Origin: Cladophialophora immunda
Lineage: Eukaryota > Ascomycota > Eurotiomycetes > Chaetothyriales > Herpotrichiellaceae
NCBI RefSeq assembly: GCF_000835495.1
Contig: NW_015622545.1
Span: 3,798,777-3,862,776, forward strand
Reading direction: 5' to 3'
Length of the DNA: 64,000 nt
In this document: piece by piece, positions 10,750-22,300 of the stretch
Layout: each line of letters starts with the position of its first letter
How positions within the stretch are numbered: position 1 is the first letter of the stretch
Program-made: the position numbers and the translations under genes
The notes under the pieces: model-generated
What the model was told of the DNA's origin: nothing
The model's database searches: none
What the model saw: only the letters and a program-made list of their open reading frames with translations

Positions 10750-13239
10750 ATGGCAACCTATGCCGAGAGTATCGCTAGTGCGTCACATGGCCACGGTAGT
10801 CCCGACCAGTGTCATCGGCGGAACTCCCCTCCCAGACAGCCATCCTCGAGGAAAGCTTCCATTGCGAAAGCGCGTGCCTCACATGCTTGTGATCGCTGTC
10901 GGGTAATGCGAACAAAATGTTCCGGGGGCAATCGTTGCACCAAATGCCTTAAAGACAACGCACTTTGTGTGTACGGTGACCGGAAAAGGGAGCGCAATAA
11001 GAAGTTCTGAACTCGAGGCTCATTCATCGACATACCTGCTGATATGCAGCAGGGTCCTAGCCGAGAGCCTAGACCGCATCGGCTCGTTGGAGAGTGAGAA
11101 CAGCGAGTTACTGACTGCTCTTCGTGCAATAACAGAGCGGCCTGATTTTCAACCGAAAGAACACATTGATATAGTGGACATCTTGGCCAAGGTACCTACT
11201 TGTACATCACCCTTCTGCGAGATATAGGGTTCCTAACAAGCACGAAGTACTCAAAACAAGAAGAGCATGATCCAGGACACGACTCAAGCAGCCAATCACA
11301 GACTAAGACCACCCCTTCTACCACTCCACAAACATCAACCGCTCATGGCCCGGCACGGGCGAGCGAGACCACGGGCGAAAACCGAGCCAGGTCGAGCGTG
11401 GGCTCTCCTGGCAAACAAGGCGAGCTACTTCGCATTGTCTCCCTGGACAACGGAGGAGGGGCCTCGGGCTTTGTTGGCAAGATGTCAGAGATTTCTTGGA
11501 TCCAACGTGCATTCGAGACTGTCCGTGGATATCGGATCGACAATCTTGGTGACATCTATGCGGCAGAGATGGATCAAAATATAGCCACAACCACAGACTT
11601 CATCTATTTCACGGACGATACAAACATTCTGGCCATCAATGAGGACTACGTTGATCAGTTTCATTGGCCTGCCAAAGACACCGTGGTGCTCCTGTCTGAA
11701 GCTTTCTTTCACGCCATGCAGGGCGCGTATCATTTCGTCCTCCGAGAGCAGTTCCTACAACAAGCATACCAGTTTTCGGCCCAGGAAAAACCATTTCCAT
11801 GGAGCCAAAGGCACTGGCTAGCACTAGCAAACCTCGTGTGGGCCATTGGGTCCAAATGGCTGCAGTTGACGAAGTTGCACGAGCCACAATCCGATGACAA
11901 TCACCTCATATATTATGCGAGAGCGCGCGCTCTAGGCCTCGACCACAGGGTGATGTTCGATCATCCTGACATCGAGCGCGTTCAAGACATCGGCCTGCTG
12001 TCTTTCTATCTCCTCATCAACGGGTCTATCTCGCGGTCTGTCACACCTTCTTGAGAATTGCCTTTACTAACCCGTTTAAACAGCGCTTGGAATACTTTGG
12101 GTCACGCTACTCGCCATGCTACGGCACTTGGGCTCCACCTAAGAGTCACGGATACCAATGTCAGTGAACTGGAAAGGGCACGCCGTGCTCGAACGTGGTA
12201 CTCTCTTTATAGCCTGGAGATATTGATTGCCGAAATTACAGGACGTCCAAAATCCATTTTCTTGACTGACGTGACCATCCCGATCGACCTGTTCTGGTCA
12301 GTCCCTCGGGAAACCCTGGCATTTTCCGAACAAGTCGACCACTTCTTGTCTCCTGCTGGCTCCAGGAAAATCTGGCTCGAATATTTACATTCTGGCTCCG
12401 GGATATCCCATATGACCGGCGGCATGGTGCCTTGGAAAAGCCTTTCGTCCGTTGGACGCGACGTGCCCATCTCTTACTTGCCCCAGCGACTGTACCTATG
12501 TCGTTTGAGCGATAAGGTCGCGTCGCATTTGTACAGTGGCACCTCCGAAGACTCGTGGTCTGAGATACAACAGAAACTAGGCAATCTGCAAGACGAGCTG
12601 AGACAGTGGGCTGGCAATCTACCCCAAGAGCTGGCCATCCAAGGCCAAGAGTCCGCCGGGACTGATCCGAGGGCGAAGATCGAACTGGGTATATACTATT
12701 ACAGTGTCGAAATGATTCTCAATCGCGTCTGTCTTTGCGAAATCACTATACCAGATGAATCTGCCGGGTCGCAGGAGTTCAACCGCAGTTCGGCGCGGAC
12801 GTGTGTTCACGCGGCTATGTCCATGCTAGCCATGCTGCCAGATCATCCGACCGCGCATGAAGCCTACCAGCTTCTCCCTTGGTGGGAGCTTCTTCATTTC
12901 GTGGCACAAGCGACAGCGGTGTTACTGCTTGAACTCGCCCTTGACGCACAGCACTTCCGTAACGAGGTAGCGCAGATAGTCACTTCTCTGCGCAAAGCGA
13001 TGGGCTATCTCTGGTGTATGACCGAGATGTCTCTATCAGCGTATAGAGCATGGAGGATCTTTCGCCAACTGCTGACCGAAGTTATGGGTCGGCATGACGA
13101 TCTGGATCTAACGGATATTCCGACCGAGGCAGCACCGCCGCCGGGGTGGAATGATGCGCTTGAGGCGGTGACGACGAGGGCCTTCCCAGGCTCCTGTAAG
13201 AAGGTTCTCATTCCCTGTACGACCGTAATGATGGCATGA
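10750..13239 (+). CDS. Zn2Cys6 transcription factor with fungal-specific middle domain
   Basis: Exons are 10750..11003, 11053..11191, 11248..12035 and 12084..13239, giving 778 aa in frame. Introns are 48-56 bp, and the second contains a CTAAC branch site at about 11233. A Zn(II)2Cys6 binuclear cluster lies near residues 47-76: CDRC, then KC, RC, KC and a last Cys, with the usual 2-6-5-2-6 spacing. A basic KRERNKK linker and a short leucine/glutamate-rich coiled coil (ESLDRIGSLESENSELL) follow, suiting DNA binding as a dimer. The fungal_trans region begins near HWPAKDTVVLLSEAFFHA and runs through FPWSQRHWLALANLVWAIG and TLGHATRHATALGLHLR. The gene is intact despite lying among relics. Part of its 3' half is copied in inverted form at 13728-13913. 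Target genes are unknown. Confidence 0.87.
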
Positions 13240-13727
13240 TCCACCCCGAACTAGAGGGAATTTGACAGAAATGTGAAGGATAGAAGTTCCCTCACCTTCC
13301 ACATGGCTGTCGCGTGGCTGTCGTAATCGGCGGCGAGGTTCAACTTGACATGATGGTCGCCGGTGCTTACTATACGGACGGATTCCGACGCGGCCGTCCC
13401 AATTTGCGGCATCTGTGGAGCCGACCAATATCGAAAAAGCGGCCAAAAGAAACGGATGGTGACAGCGAATGGATTCACAGCGAGCGACAATGACAATGTT
13501 GAGGAAAGCCTAACAGAAAGAACAAACATTGGCATGTCGCGACATGTGATGGCATGTGAAGAAAGGCGTTTCGGTGGACAAGCTGCATATGGCATTATCT
13601 TTAAGCTGATATCTTGTCCTTCGAACGCGCTGAGCTCGGTGATTCTTGTCCCCTCGATTATCGCGATTCCGGCAAAGGCTTCTGGATGATATTCGCCTTT
13701 AACGCTAACCTGTATTTGTAGGCTTGA
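13240..13727. other. Intergenic; unrecognised open frames
   Basis: A minus-strand frame of about 160 codons and a plus-strand frame of about 108 codons overlap here. Neither has a motif I recognise. The minus frame begins inside the inverted transcription-factor copy, so it is not a good gene candidate. Confidence 0.35.
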
Positions 13728-13913
13728 CGTTGCGTGACCCAAGGTATTCCAAGCACTGGTTCAAACAGTTAGCAAAGAGAGATTCTCACCAAATGACGAC
13801 AGACCGCAAGATTGACCCGTTGATGCGGAGGTAAAAACCACCAGGCCGATGCCTTGAACGCGCTCGATGCCAGGATGATCGAACATCACCCTGTGGTCGA
13901 GGCCTAGAGAGCA
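13728..13913 (-). repeat. Inverted partial copy of the neighbouring Zn2Cys6 gene
   Basis: The minus strand here repeats plus-strand sequence from about 11925-12115 of the transcription-factor gene. The match covers the end of exon 3, the intron and the start of exon 4. The first 75 or so bases differ at about two positions, whereas the intron part has diverged strongly but keeps GT..AG ends. Since the intron is retained, the copy arose at DNA level. No other part of the gene is seen nearby, so this is a fragment of an old inverted duplication or of a decayed paralogue. Confidence 0.75.
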
Positions 13914-14758
13914 CACGCTCGCATCCTGCTACTGTGGAGCGGAACATTTTGCCAGGTAAACGCAGTCGACCAAACCCATCGCTTGGAAGAATCGTTATTA
14001 CTGTAAGTCAAAGTCCCGGGTAGCCAGTTCGTGAGAATAAACGGAGACTCAACCACATATTCACTTTCAGACTCGATTTTGAATGTAGTCGAGATCACTT
14101 ATACACCTCGGATTGGAAGGCAGGCCGGAATTATATCGTCCTGGACGACATGCTTGGCGCCAGATTGCCTCTCATGGGTGATGTCATGCTTCATCTCCTT
14201 ATACGATACAAGGAGCACGAAGGATAAAAGGCACTATCATGTGGTGAAATGGCATCCCCATGCTGTGAGGAGCCAATAAGCGTCGAAAATGGGTTGAACT
14301 CTGCGGGCCAGTGTCGGAGTAGCCACTTAGAGGCAGACTTCCATCTTTTATCAGCGGATGTAATGCCACCTGAGTGTTATGTGCTTTCCCAATAAAATGC
14401 AAGCGCATGCAGCATCCGTGAGATTGTGGTCTTCCCGAGTGATTGTTGGCAGCAAATCTGTAAGGATCAACCGTGAGTGGAAGTAAAGGAGACGGCGTAA
14501 CTGACCTTGCCACAACGGTTGGGCTGGTCCTTAGCTTACTTGCCCTCTGACTGGGTCTTCAACACTACAGCCTTCTCGCCTCTCTCACATCGGAGCTTAA
14601 CCTATCTCAGATGACGACTTAGCTACTCTTGATATATCCCTCTCCGAACCATCCCCTTTCCACCATCCCTTGCTCACCTTCACTCTAATCAATTTTACTT
14701 ATTTCTACCATTCCCGGTATCGATTGATTCATCCAACTTCAAAGCACCTTGCTCTCCA
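13914..14758. other. Intergenic; no gene seen
   Basis: About 850 bases between the inverted fragment and the desaturase stub. A pyrimidine-rich run from about 14560 to 14720 could be the old promoter or leader of the desaturase gene. Nothing else is recognised. Confidence 0.4.
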
Positions 14759-15100
14759 ATGGCCACAAGGCACCTGGCAGTCATGCCGGAGTACCGACCC
14801 CTACAACATCCTCCAATGGCAGAACATTTGGGGTCCAGCGGAAAAACTAACTCTGATTCCAAGAAAACGCACATCACAGAGACAACAATGACCATATACA
14901 ACTGGTACGAGCACGTCAATGGGCTTAATTTCACGCTTATTGTTTTCGTTCGTGTCTATAGCTGCGTCCAAGCATTCTGGGTTCCTCTTCAGCTCAAAAG
15001 TGCGATCTGGGCTGTCATCTACTACTTCGCCACTGGTTTAGGTATCACGGCTGGTTACCACAGACTACGGGCACATTCATCACACCTAGATAGTCCGTAG
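14759..15100 (+). pseudogene. 5' stub of a delta-9 acyl-CoA desaturase (OLE1-type)
   Basis: From ATG 14759 the frame encodes about 113 residues. They match the N-terminal part of fungal stearoyl-CoA desaturases: [17 protein letters not shown], then [20 protein letters not shown] and [11 protein letters not shown]. The first histidine box, normally HRLWAH, reads HRLRAH here. A few residues later homology stops and the frame closes at 15098-15100, where the AT-rich block begins. The remaining membrane segments, the other histidine boxes and the cytochrome b5 domain are missing. Full-length enzymes have about 450-500 residues. This is a truncated copy; the working OLE1 must lie elsewhere. Confidence 0.78.
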
Positions 15101-15290
15101 TTGAAATATTAACCGTAGCTTTAATACAATAACTCTTAGTAATAAATCTATTAGTTCTCTTACTTCTTTACTTATATTTAGTCGCCTCACTAAGAGCTAT
15201 CTAGATCTAAATTACATCAAAATCTAATAAGTTTTAAAAATGTGAAAACACAAAATAAGTTTTGTCACAACCTATCACTACAGTCCGGGG
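15086..15290. mobile_element. AT-rich block at the desaturase breakpoint, possible transposon relic
   Basis: Composition changes abruptly to AT-rich here, unlike the flanks. It separates the desaturase stub from the HET relic. The left edge reads TAGTCCGTAGTTG and the right edge near 15280 contains CACTACAGTCCGG, with only weak terminal similarity. No transposase frame is present. It may be a decayed or RIP-mutated element, but this is inferred from composition and position alone. Confidence 0.35.
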
Positions 15291-15299
15291 TACTTTCTT

Positions 15300-16784
15300 G
15301 TTAGCCGTAAGGGGACTAGTATAGGTGTGAGCGAGATGAACTCCGCCCTATCTACCATCAGCTCGACTTGATGCGCTCGCACGTCGAGAGCGATAGAGTG
15401 TGCATATAACCAGCACGACATGAAGGAGCGCGACGAGAAGGTTAAATTGATGCAATATGTTTTTTATCGCGCCGTCAACGTTCAAGCCTGGCTTGGGCAT
15501 TCTTCACAAACGATCGAACCGTTAATTGATACCATCAACGATGACACTGCGCTTCAATCACTCTTCATCAAAACAAAATCCGACCCTCACCTAGATATCT
15601 GTGTGCATGAATAAATGCATTCGTGAGCCTGAAGTATTGGACGCGGATGTGGGTGATTCAGGAATTGGCATTGGCGCGCAGTGCGGTCTTTGTCTTCGGA
15701 GCCAAGACTTTCACAATGATAAGAGTGAATAAGCTGTACGAGGCTGTTAGAATGGGGACAGAGAACTTCAATGATTCGGGCCGGAGTCGCGCTCTCAGGA
15801 CTTTCAGCCTTATAATGCGGGCGGAAACACAGTTTCCCGCGGTTACAATGGGCGCCCGCGGATGGAAAGCCGAGCGTTTAGTCGATATGCTGGCTTCTAC
15901 ACGTTACCTGGAATGCTATGATGCTCGAGATTGTATTTATGGGATGATTGGGATTATGATGGTTATGTTTGGCCCTGACTTCATTGACGCTGATTATGAA
16001 TGCAGCTTGAGTGATGTTTACACCCGCTTTGCGAGCAGATTGATCGAGAAGACAGGGACGTTAACCATACTGAATCAAGCAGAGGCCATTTGTCCTTCAG
16101 CGGGAGGGCTGCCGACATGGGTCCCGGATTGGACGTCCCGATTTCGTCACTACGATGCCCTTAATCGATTATACCACCTGTTTGACTTCCAGGCAGCGGG
16201 GTCATTCTCAAGCAAGCCCGGAACGCTGGCCCCTACGTCCATGTTGTCGCCGTCACGCTCGAGTCTTCTGAAATGCAGGGGTCACTTCTTTGGCACGGCT
16301 CAAGTCGCCGGTGCGTATTGTGGGTCATATCAATCGCCCAATATGCGAAAAGGGCATGAGGCCGTGATTCGAGGCTGAGGAGAGAGCTACTCGGGCTCGA
16401 CCCAGGCATTCGTGAGGACCATCACTTTCTCGGTAGGGGAGAGAGCTTCGGACTTGGTGGAATGTTACGACGCGGGATACGAGGCGGACACAGACGAAGG
16501 GGACAGAATTCGGAGAGGATGCATAATTGCTACAGGTGACAGACGATTCTTCGTGACCAACAACAACGCGCCTGGCCTGGGGCGCTAAAGATACGCGACC
16601 AGGGGATTGCCTTACCGTCCTGGCTGGAGGAAAGATGGCCTATATTTTGCGCCCCAGTTCAAAGTCAGGTGCTCTCCCAAACACATATTCTCTCGTTGGC
16701 GAATGCTTCGTCGACGGCGTCATGCATGGCGAGTTATTCAAGGGGATGACTCAACCCACCTTTTCGGATGTCTATATCGAATGA
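15300..16784 (+). pseudogene. HET-domain (heterokaryon incompatibility) gene relic
   Basis: HET-domain blocks occur in the right order but in several frames. They are an NQHD-KERDEKVKLM and YRAVNVQAWLG block near 15405-15500, YWTRMWVIQELALAR near 15632-15680, and a DARDCIYGMIG block near 15925-15955. LPTWVPDW lies near 16110-16135 and a C-terminal VGECFVDGVMHGE block near 16695-16740, ending at TGA 16782-16784. Lesions include a frameshift in the CINQ region near 15400, another near 15605, an in-frame TGA at 16376-16378 and a frameshift near 16585. The N-terminal start is not clear. HET proteins trigger incompatibility reactions between genetically different hyphae; this copy is inactive as read. 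Confidence 0.8.
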
Positions 16785-17456
16785 TTGAGAAGCCTCGGAA
16801 GTAAGGACATTGCAACCACTCCATATTGAGGTCTCGGCGGGACGCAAAGGACGATCAAGCATGCCGAGAAAGGAAATGCAGCAGTGGAGCAGAGTTGATC
16901 GGAGATTCATCACGACAGTGCCTACCGGTTAACAAGACTTTCTACACCAACGAAGATAGCAATCGAACGGCCTCCAAATTACCGCGCAGCCGGCGACCGG
17001 CGAGCAGCAGCTGCAGGATGCAAAAGATCTCGCCGACAAGCAAAGGATGTTATTGGCATCTCTCGACCACGCCGTTCCTGCAGCAACCGACTAGAAAAAG
17101 ATCTTGGACCTTGGAGCGTGGGTTAAATGAGCTCTGCTGTTCACGGGATATCAAACTCCACCGAAGCTCCATATCTCGTGCGTGTCTTGCTTTTCGCTCG
17201 CTTGTGGCGACGTGCCCAAACAACCCAAGCTCCATAACTGGCTAGAGACGAAGACCTGCCCTGGTCACAAAATACCGCGACGACGCCAAAGTGAACCTCC
17301 GACTTCTTCAGCATGGATTCTTTCTTTTTACCTCAATGTCTCCCTGCGAACGAAGGGAACGAACAGACGGTGGTCCTGAACGAAAGACCCCCCAGAGTCG
17401 ACACGGAAGATTCACGCCAAGCACCGCTCCTCTCCTCTCACTGTTCTGTTGACCGC
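16785..17456. other. Intergenic; no gene seen
   Basis: About 670 bases between the HET relic and the 3' end of the BTB gene. Only short unrecognised frames occur. Confidence 0.4.
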
Positions 17457-18559
17457 TCATGGCTCCTTCTTGACCTTCTTCGGAGTAGGCGCCCCGGCTT
17501 CCTTCCCCTTCTTTTTGTCTTCCGCACCCTCAGCGCCCGGCGCGGTCTCCTGCTTCTTCCTCCCTCTCTTCTTCGGCACCTTCGGCGGTTCGGCGGGGGT
17601 GTTCGCCAGCTTGTCCTGTGCCGCCTCCAGCATGCTGGCGACTCTGCCCATCACGGCCCAATGGAAGCGCGGGTTGCAGGTTATGATCTGCTGGAAGGTT
17701 GGGTCGGTGTGGTGCGAGAGGAAGTGCCGGCTTGTGGTTTCGGCCAGGGTCTTCCACAATTCCGGGTCTCGTTGTTCAGAGATGGCGAATCTTGCTGGTG
17801 GAGGATTGGTGTTGGTGGCGCCAATGTCTTGGTCAGTAGGGACGCTACCCTTGTTGCCATCCATAGAACTGGCGACTGGAGAATTGGTGACAAAGAAATG
17901 GGCCAAACACGGCAGCAATGCTTCCTTCACCGAGGTGAGGATTTCGGTGATCTCGCATACGGCCTTCTCGCGCAGTTCCGTGATCCCGTACTTGTGAGCG
18001 ATGAGGTACATCTTCGCGTGCAGTGATATAGGAGAAAGATCCATGCAATCAACATCCTCCTCAGCACTGTCAGGTCCCGCTTCGGGTTCGGACACCTCTC
18101 GGTCGGAGTGATTGGATGGAGAGACCTTGCCATGCTTGAGAAGACTGTGTATGTCGAACCCAGCGATGTCGGACATATTCTCATCGTCGTATTCCTCGGT
18201 GTACCACCAGAGGATCAAGTGGGCAATAGTGACCGGTTCGTCATCCTCAAGATGTACTTTGCGTCGCTTACCATTCTGTTCCTATAGAGAGGCCCCGGTT
18301 AGTTCATGTCGGGGCTGTTAAAGTCCTAAAGGATTGGAGGCCTACCTCAGGCGCATCACTGCAGAGTTCCCCGAAGTCCCCGTGACCGCTGATGACATGA
18401 CCATGGACTGCCCATCGATAATCCTTGACAATGATATCGAAATCGGGCTGACGTTCCTTCTTGAGGGAAGAGGCAAAGCTGATCCTTGTTAGGTCGCTGG
18501 ACAATGGGTAACAAGCGATCAGGTACATACGTTCTGAGGTCGCTGTCCGTGACCGCCAT
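17457..18559 (-). CDS. BTB/POZ domain protein
   Basis: Minus-strand exons are 18559..18531, 18478..18346 and 18281..17457, giving 328 aa. For exon 2, an acceptor six bases earlier (exon start 18484) is equally in frame, adding two residues. A BTB/POZ fold starts near residue 10: SLKKERQPDFDIIV, then HGHVISGHGDFGELC and later HLILWWYTEEYDD, the normal arrangement for a BTB protein-interaction domain. An acidic linker follows, then a helical part (HAKMYLIAHKYGITELREKAV) typical of the region after fungal BTB domains. The C-terminus is lysine-rich (KKRGRKK, KKVKKEP) and looks like a nuclear localisation signal. The partner and role are unknown; a cullin-3 adaptor or chromatin-linked role is possible. 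It marks the left end of the intact housekeeping block. Confidence 0.8.
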
Positions 18560-19352
18560 GTCGAGTGTTTCGATTCCACCTCTAAACTCGCTTCACGCAG
18601 ACAATCTCTGCGGTCGTGTCCAAAGTGTACTTACGAGTGCCAGTTTGAGAGAGTAGGACGGATGACAAGCATGAAATAAAGGAAGAGACATGCGAGAAGT
18701 GAGAAAAACAAGTCAAGCAGAAGCGAAGAACAAGTGTCGGAAAGCTTCATATTTAATTCACTTGAACGAACGGGGTAAGCAGATCGGCTCATCAGAGCAT
18801 CAACCGAATGATCGCAGTCTGGCGGCCTAAGTCAAGCAAAAGTGAAGCATAAAAGACAGACATGCTGAGACTTGGTGCCAACCAACATTCAGTTGAATTG
18901 CCAGTGATATTGCGCATGGAGATTGAGAAAGAGTAGTGGCTGAAGGTGATTGATATACGAGGAAAATGAGAAATCATGTACGCACACCTCTAGTCTGCCT
19001 TTCTTGAATCTCAAAGAATAAGACAGGTCTGAAATAGATATGCCTATGACAGCAGTTGGGCATTCACAGTGAACATCAACCCGAAAGCAGAGTTTGCTGG
19101 AAGAGCAACCGGCGGTCAAGCCTCGATCTCGCGCGGAAGAAATGCTCGGTGGCACTTCGTGACTTGTGATCTCCGACCATGGGGATAGTTGCGGTCGCAG
19201 ACGTAATTGCTCTGTTCTGAGTCGCGCTGTTGAAAAGAGAGAGGAAAGGGGAAGGACGTGAGATAACCAGTTGGCTCATTGGACTCTATTGGGGTATCTT
19301 TTGAAGAGTGGATAAATATACAATGTTTCACAGCACTTACTGTAACAAGTGT
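18560..19352. other. Intergenic; no gene seen
   Basis: This is the upstream region of the BTB gene and the downstream region of CYM1. Both genes are on the minus strand. No further gene or repeat was recognised. Confidence 0.4.
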
Positions 19353-22300
19353 CTAGCCCTCGGCAGACATGTTCAAGGTCTTGACCTGCCAACGATCTGG
19401 ATCGCGCTCGATCCAGTCTTTCTTCTCTCCAAGGACGCAGACGGACTTCAAATCCGAAGGGAGGTCCACAAGGTACTTTTGGGCGACCGCTTGCACAGCC
19501 TCTTTGGTGACACCCAGTAGGCGCTCGCGCATCTCCTGGTCCATATCCTCCGTGATGCCGTACATAAACTCTTTACTAGCTTCGCTGCTCACGCTTCTGG
19601 GAGCATCGATGCCTTGAAAGATGCTTAGCTTGCTCTCCTCAAGTTCTCGGCCGCTCCAGTCTTTGTCGCGGGCGTGCACTCCCGCGCGCTCGAACACACT
19701 TATCGAAGTGCGGGGATTAGGATCCCGATACGAAGACATGGTGAACAATCCACTGATGGGGCTTGCGCTCGCCGATGCACCGTATGCGCCACCTTTTTCT
19801 CGGACTTCGGGATGGAGAAAGCTGTGGACCAGCAGCTGGCCAAGCACGGTGAGTGGTGCTTTGTCCGGTGAGTTATAAGGTGCAGTTTGCAGGCATGTTC
19901 CTGTATAGGAGACCTGGAATGGCAAGTCGAAGAATGCTCGCCTCGACAACAACGAACCAGGTACAGCGTTTGATAGAGCTGAACTGCTCACTAATGGTTG
20001 ACCTCGTGGTAGTTGCACCAGAAATCTCTCAATGAGATCTCGATTATCCTTCACCGAATCAGGCTCACACACGAGACGCATTGACAAATCGGCTGAGTTG
20101 GTGACTGCTATTGATTGAATGGTCTGCAGCTTCTGGATGACCTTCTCCAAGCTCTCCGGATCTCGCCTGGCTGCTTCCAGAATCCGAGCTGTAGATTCTA
20201 TTTGTGAGAGACCAGAAAGCTGATCTTGAATCCGGCCTCTTTGCGTCAGGGCTGCAGAAGCGCTCGTTATGGCGAAATGGTGACCGCTTTCTGCAACGGT
20301 GTCCAATGCGCCTGAAGCTTTAGATTCCAGGAGCTCTCGAATGGCAGCAATAGCCCCTGGGCTTGTGAAGTCAATGTCCAAAAGCAGCGTACGGATGAGG
20401 TCAAGCATGGCTGGAACATTCCTGTCGAGCGCATACCCGTCAATCAAGAGGCCTTCGTTGCATCCCTCCAAGCTCCACGGGTCGGGTGCCGCAAACGATG
20501 AGACCGTTATGCCGCCGGTCTTCAGAAGAATTTCGGCTTCCAGGTCTCCCACGGACATTGTTTTCGTGCCCAATCGCATCAGCGAATCCGTAAATAGTGG
20601 CAGGAGTAGCCTCAGCTCGTTAGGAAGGTTCTTCAAAAGATGCTTGGCTTGGAAATATGTGATGCCGTTTGTCTCGGTTTCCCGCCACAAGCAATCCACA
20701 TCACCAATCTTCAGATGATATCGTGGTTTCCTCTCCTTTTCCCGAGCAATGTCACTAACGCGGAGAGTTGGGAGGGTGTCCAAGTTCTTGTCCTGGGCCT
20801 TTTCTTGTTCCTCAACGAGGTCGAGTTCCTGTTGACCGAGCTCAGAGATGGCGGCTTCAGGTGAGCTGGCGGTTTTCTTGATGGTTTCTAGGATGCTCTT
20901 CCTTCGATCTTCTTCTCGTGTATCCAGGTCTTCACCGTAAGACTGTGAGGGTGTCATTGTAAATTGCATGCAGCTGTCGTTCAAGAGATATCTTTGTACA
21001 AGTCGGTCAAGATATTTCTCTGTTGTCATCCGCTGTCTGAAGGCGTCGATGATCTCGTTCCATACCAGTGAGTCCATTGGGTTGACTCCGTTGAACCACC
21101 CAGGGAGAGTTTTCTCCAGTAGACCCATTCCAAAATTGGCCGTTTTGTGTTTCAAGGAAAGCTCCAGCTGGTGCATGTAACCTTCAATCTTGTTTGACTG
21201 AAACGCTTCGTGAGCTTTTTCTTGCAAAATTTTCTGAATGGTCTGTTTCAGCCCAGAAATATCTTCAGCTTTCATACCATCGAGCCCGATCGAGAATACC
21301 CCAACCCTTGCAGAGGCATCGTATCCGGAATTAGGGCTGAAGTTGGTACCCAAGCCCGATTCGATCAGCCCTTGATACAGAGGGGAGCCATAGCCATTCA
21401 TCAGCAAGGACATCATTATGCTCACACAAAAGGTCTCGACAATATCCGAAGAGGGACAGCCCATCCAGGAAACGGAAGACTTAAATTGCCGGTCAGGGGG
21501 CTGCATTGTATCGACTGGGCCGGGGACTTCGAAGGCTAGGGGGCCTTTAGAAAAACTGATGGGCATCTTGATCTCTGAATCCGGCGCGGCCTTTTCAAAT
21601 TTTGATATGGTCTCGTCCACATACTGAAGTTGTTCTGCCAGGCTTAGACTGCCATAAGAGAAGATCTTTGCGTTGCTGGGATGGTAGTTCTTGCGAGAGA
21701 AGTCGACGAGTCGATCGTGCGTGAGCTGGGTCATGAATTCGGGATCACCCCCAGAATTGTGTAGAGAGGGTATAAGGTGTTCTCTAAATCTGATGTAGAA
21801 AAGATAGCTAGCATCCGACATCTGCCCTTTCATCTCGTTGTAGACAACTCCTTTGAACTTGATATTGTCTTCCGTTGGCGGTGCCCGGGGGTCTTCGGGA
21901 CCAAGCCGCCACCCTTCTTGCAGGAAGTCCGTCCGTTTCAACAGCGGGTGGAGAGTTGCATCCATGTACACAGACGACAGATTGCGGTAATCTTGAAGAT
22001 TTGTCGTGGCAAACGGGTATGAGGTGTAATCGGAAGATGTAAATGCGTTCATAAAATTGGCCAGTGATCTCGGCATCATCTTGAAAAAGGGATCCCTCAC
22101 AGGATACCTTTCGCTCCCGCATAGCGTCACATGTTCGAGGATATGCGGCAAACCTGTTCTGTCCGTAGGGTTTGTTTTGAAGTTGATGGCAAAGACATTG
22201 TTCTTGTCGTCCCGAGCGACATGGAGGTACTCTGCGCCGGTCTTGTCATGCTCCAACCTCAACGCCGTCAAGTGTAACTCGGGCACATGTTTTATTTCTC

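Noticed and set aside
13251..13742. 163-codon minus-strand frame
   Set aside because: It begins with a non-ATG codon inside the inverted transcription-factor fragment and shows no domain, so it is likely fortuitous.
17313..18026. Long plus-strand frames opposite the BTB gene
   Set aside because: They are antisense shadows of the BTB coding exon, which has motifs and proper splicing.
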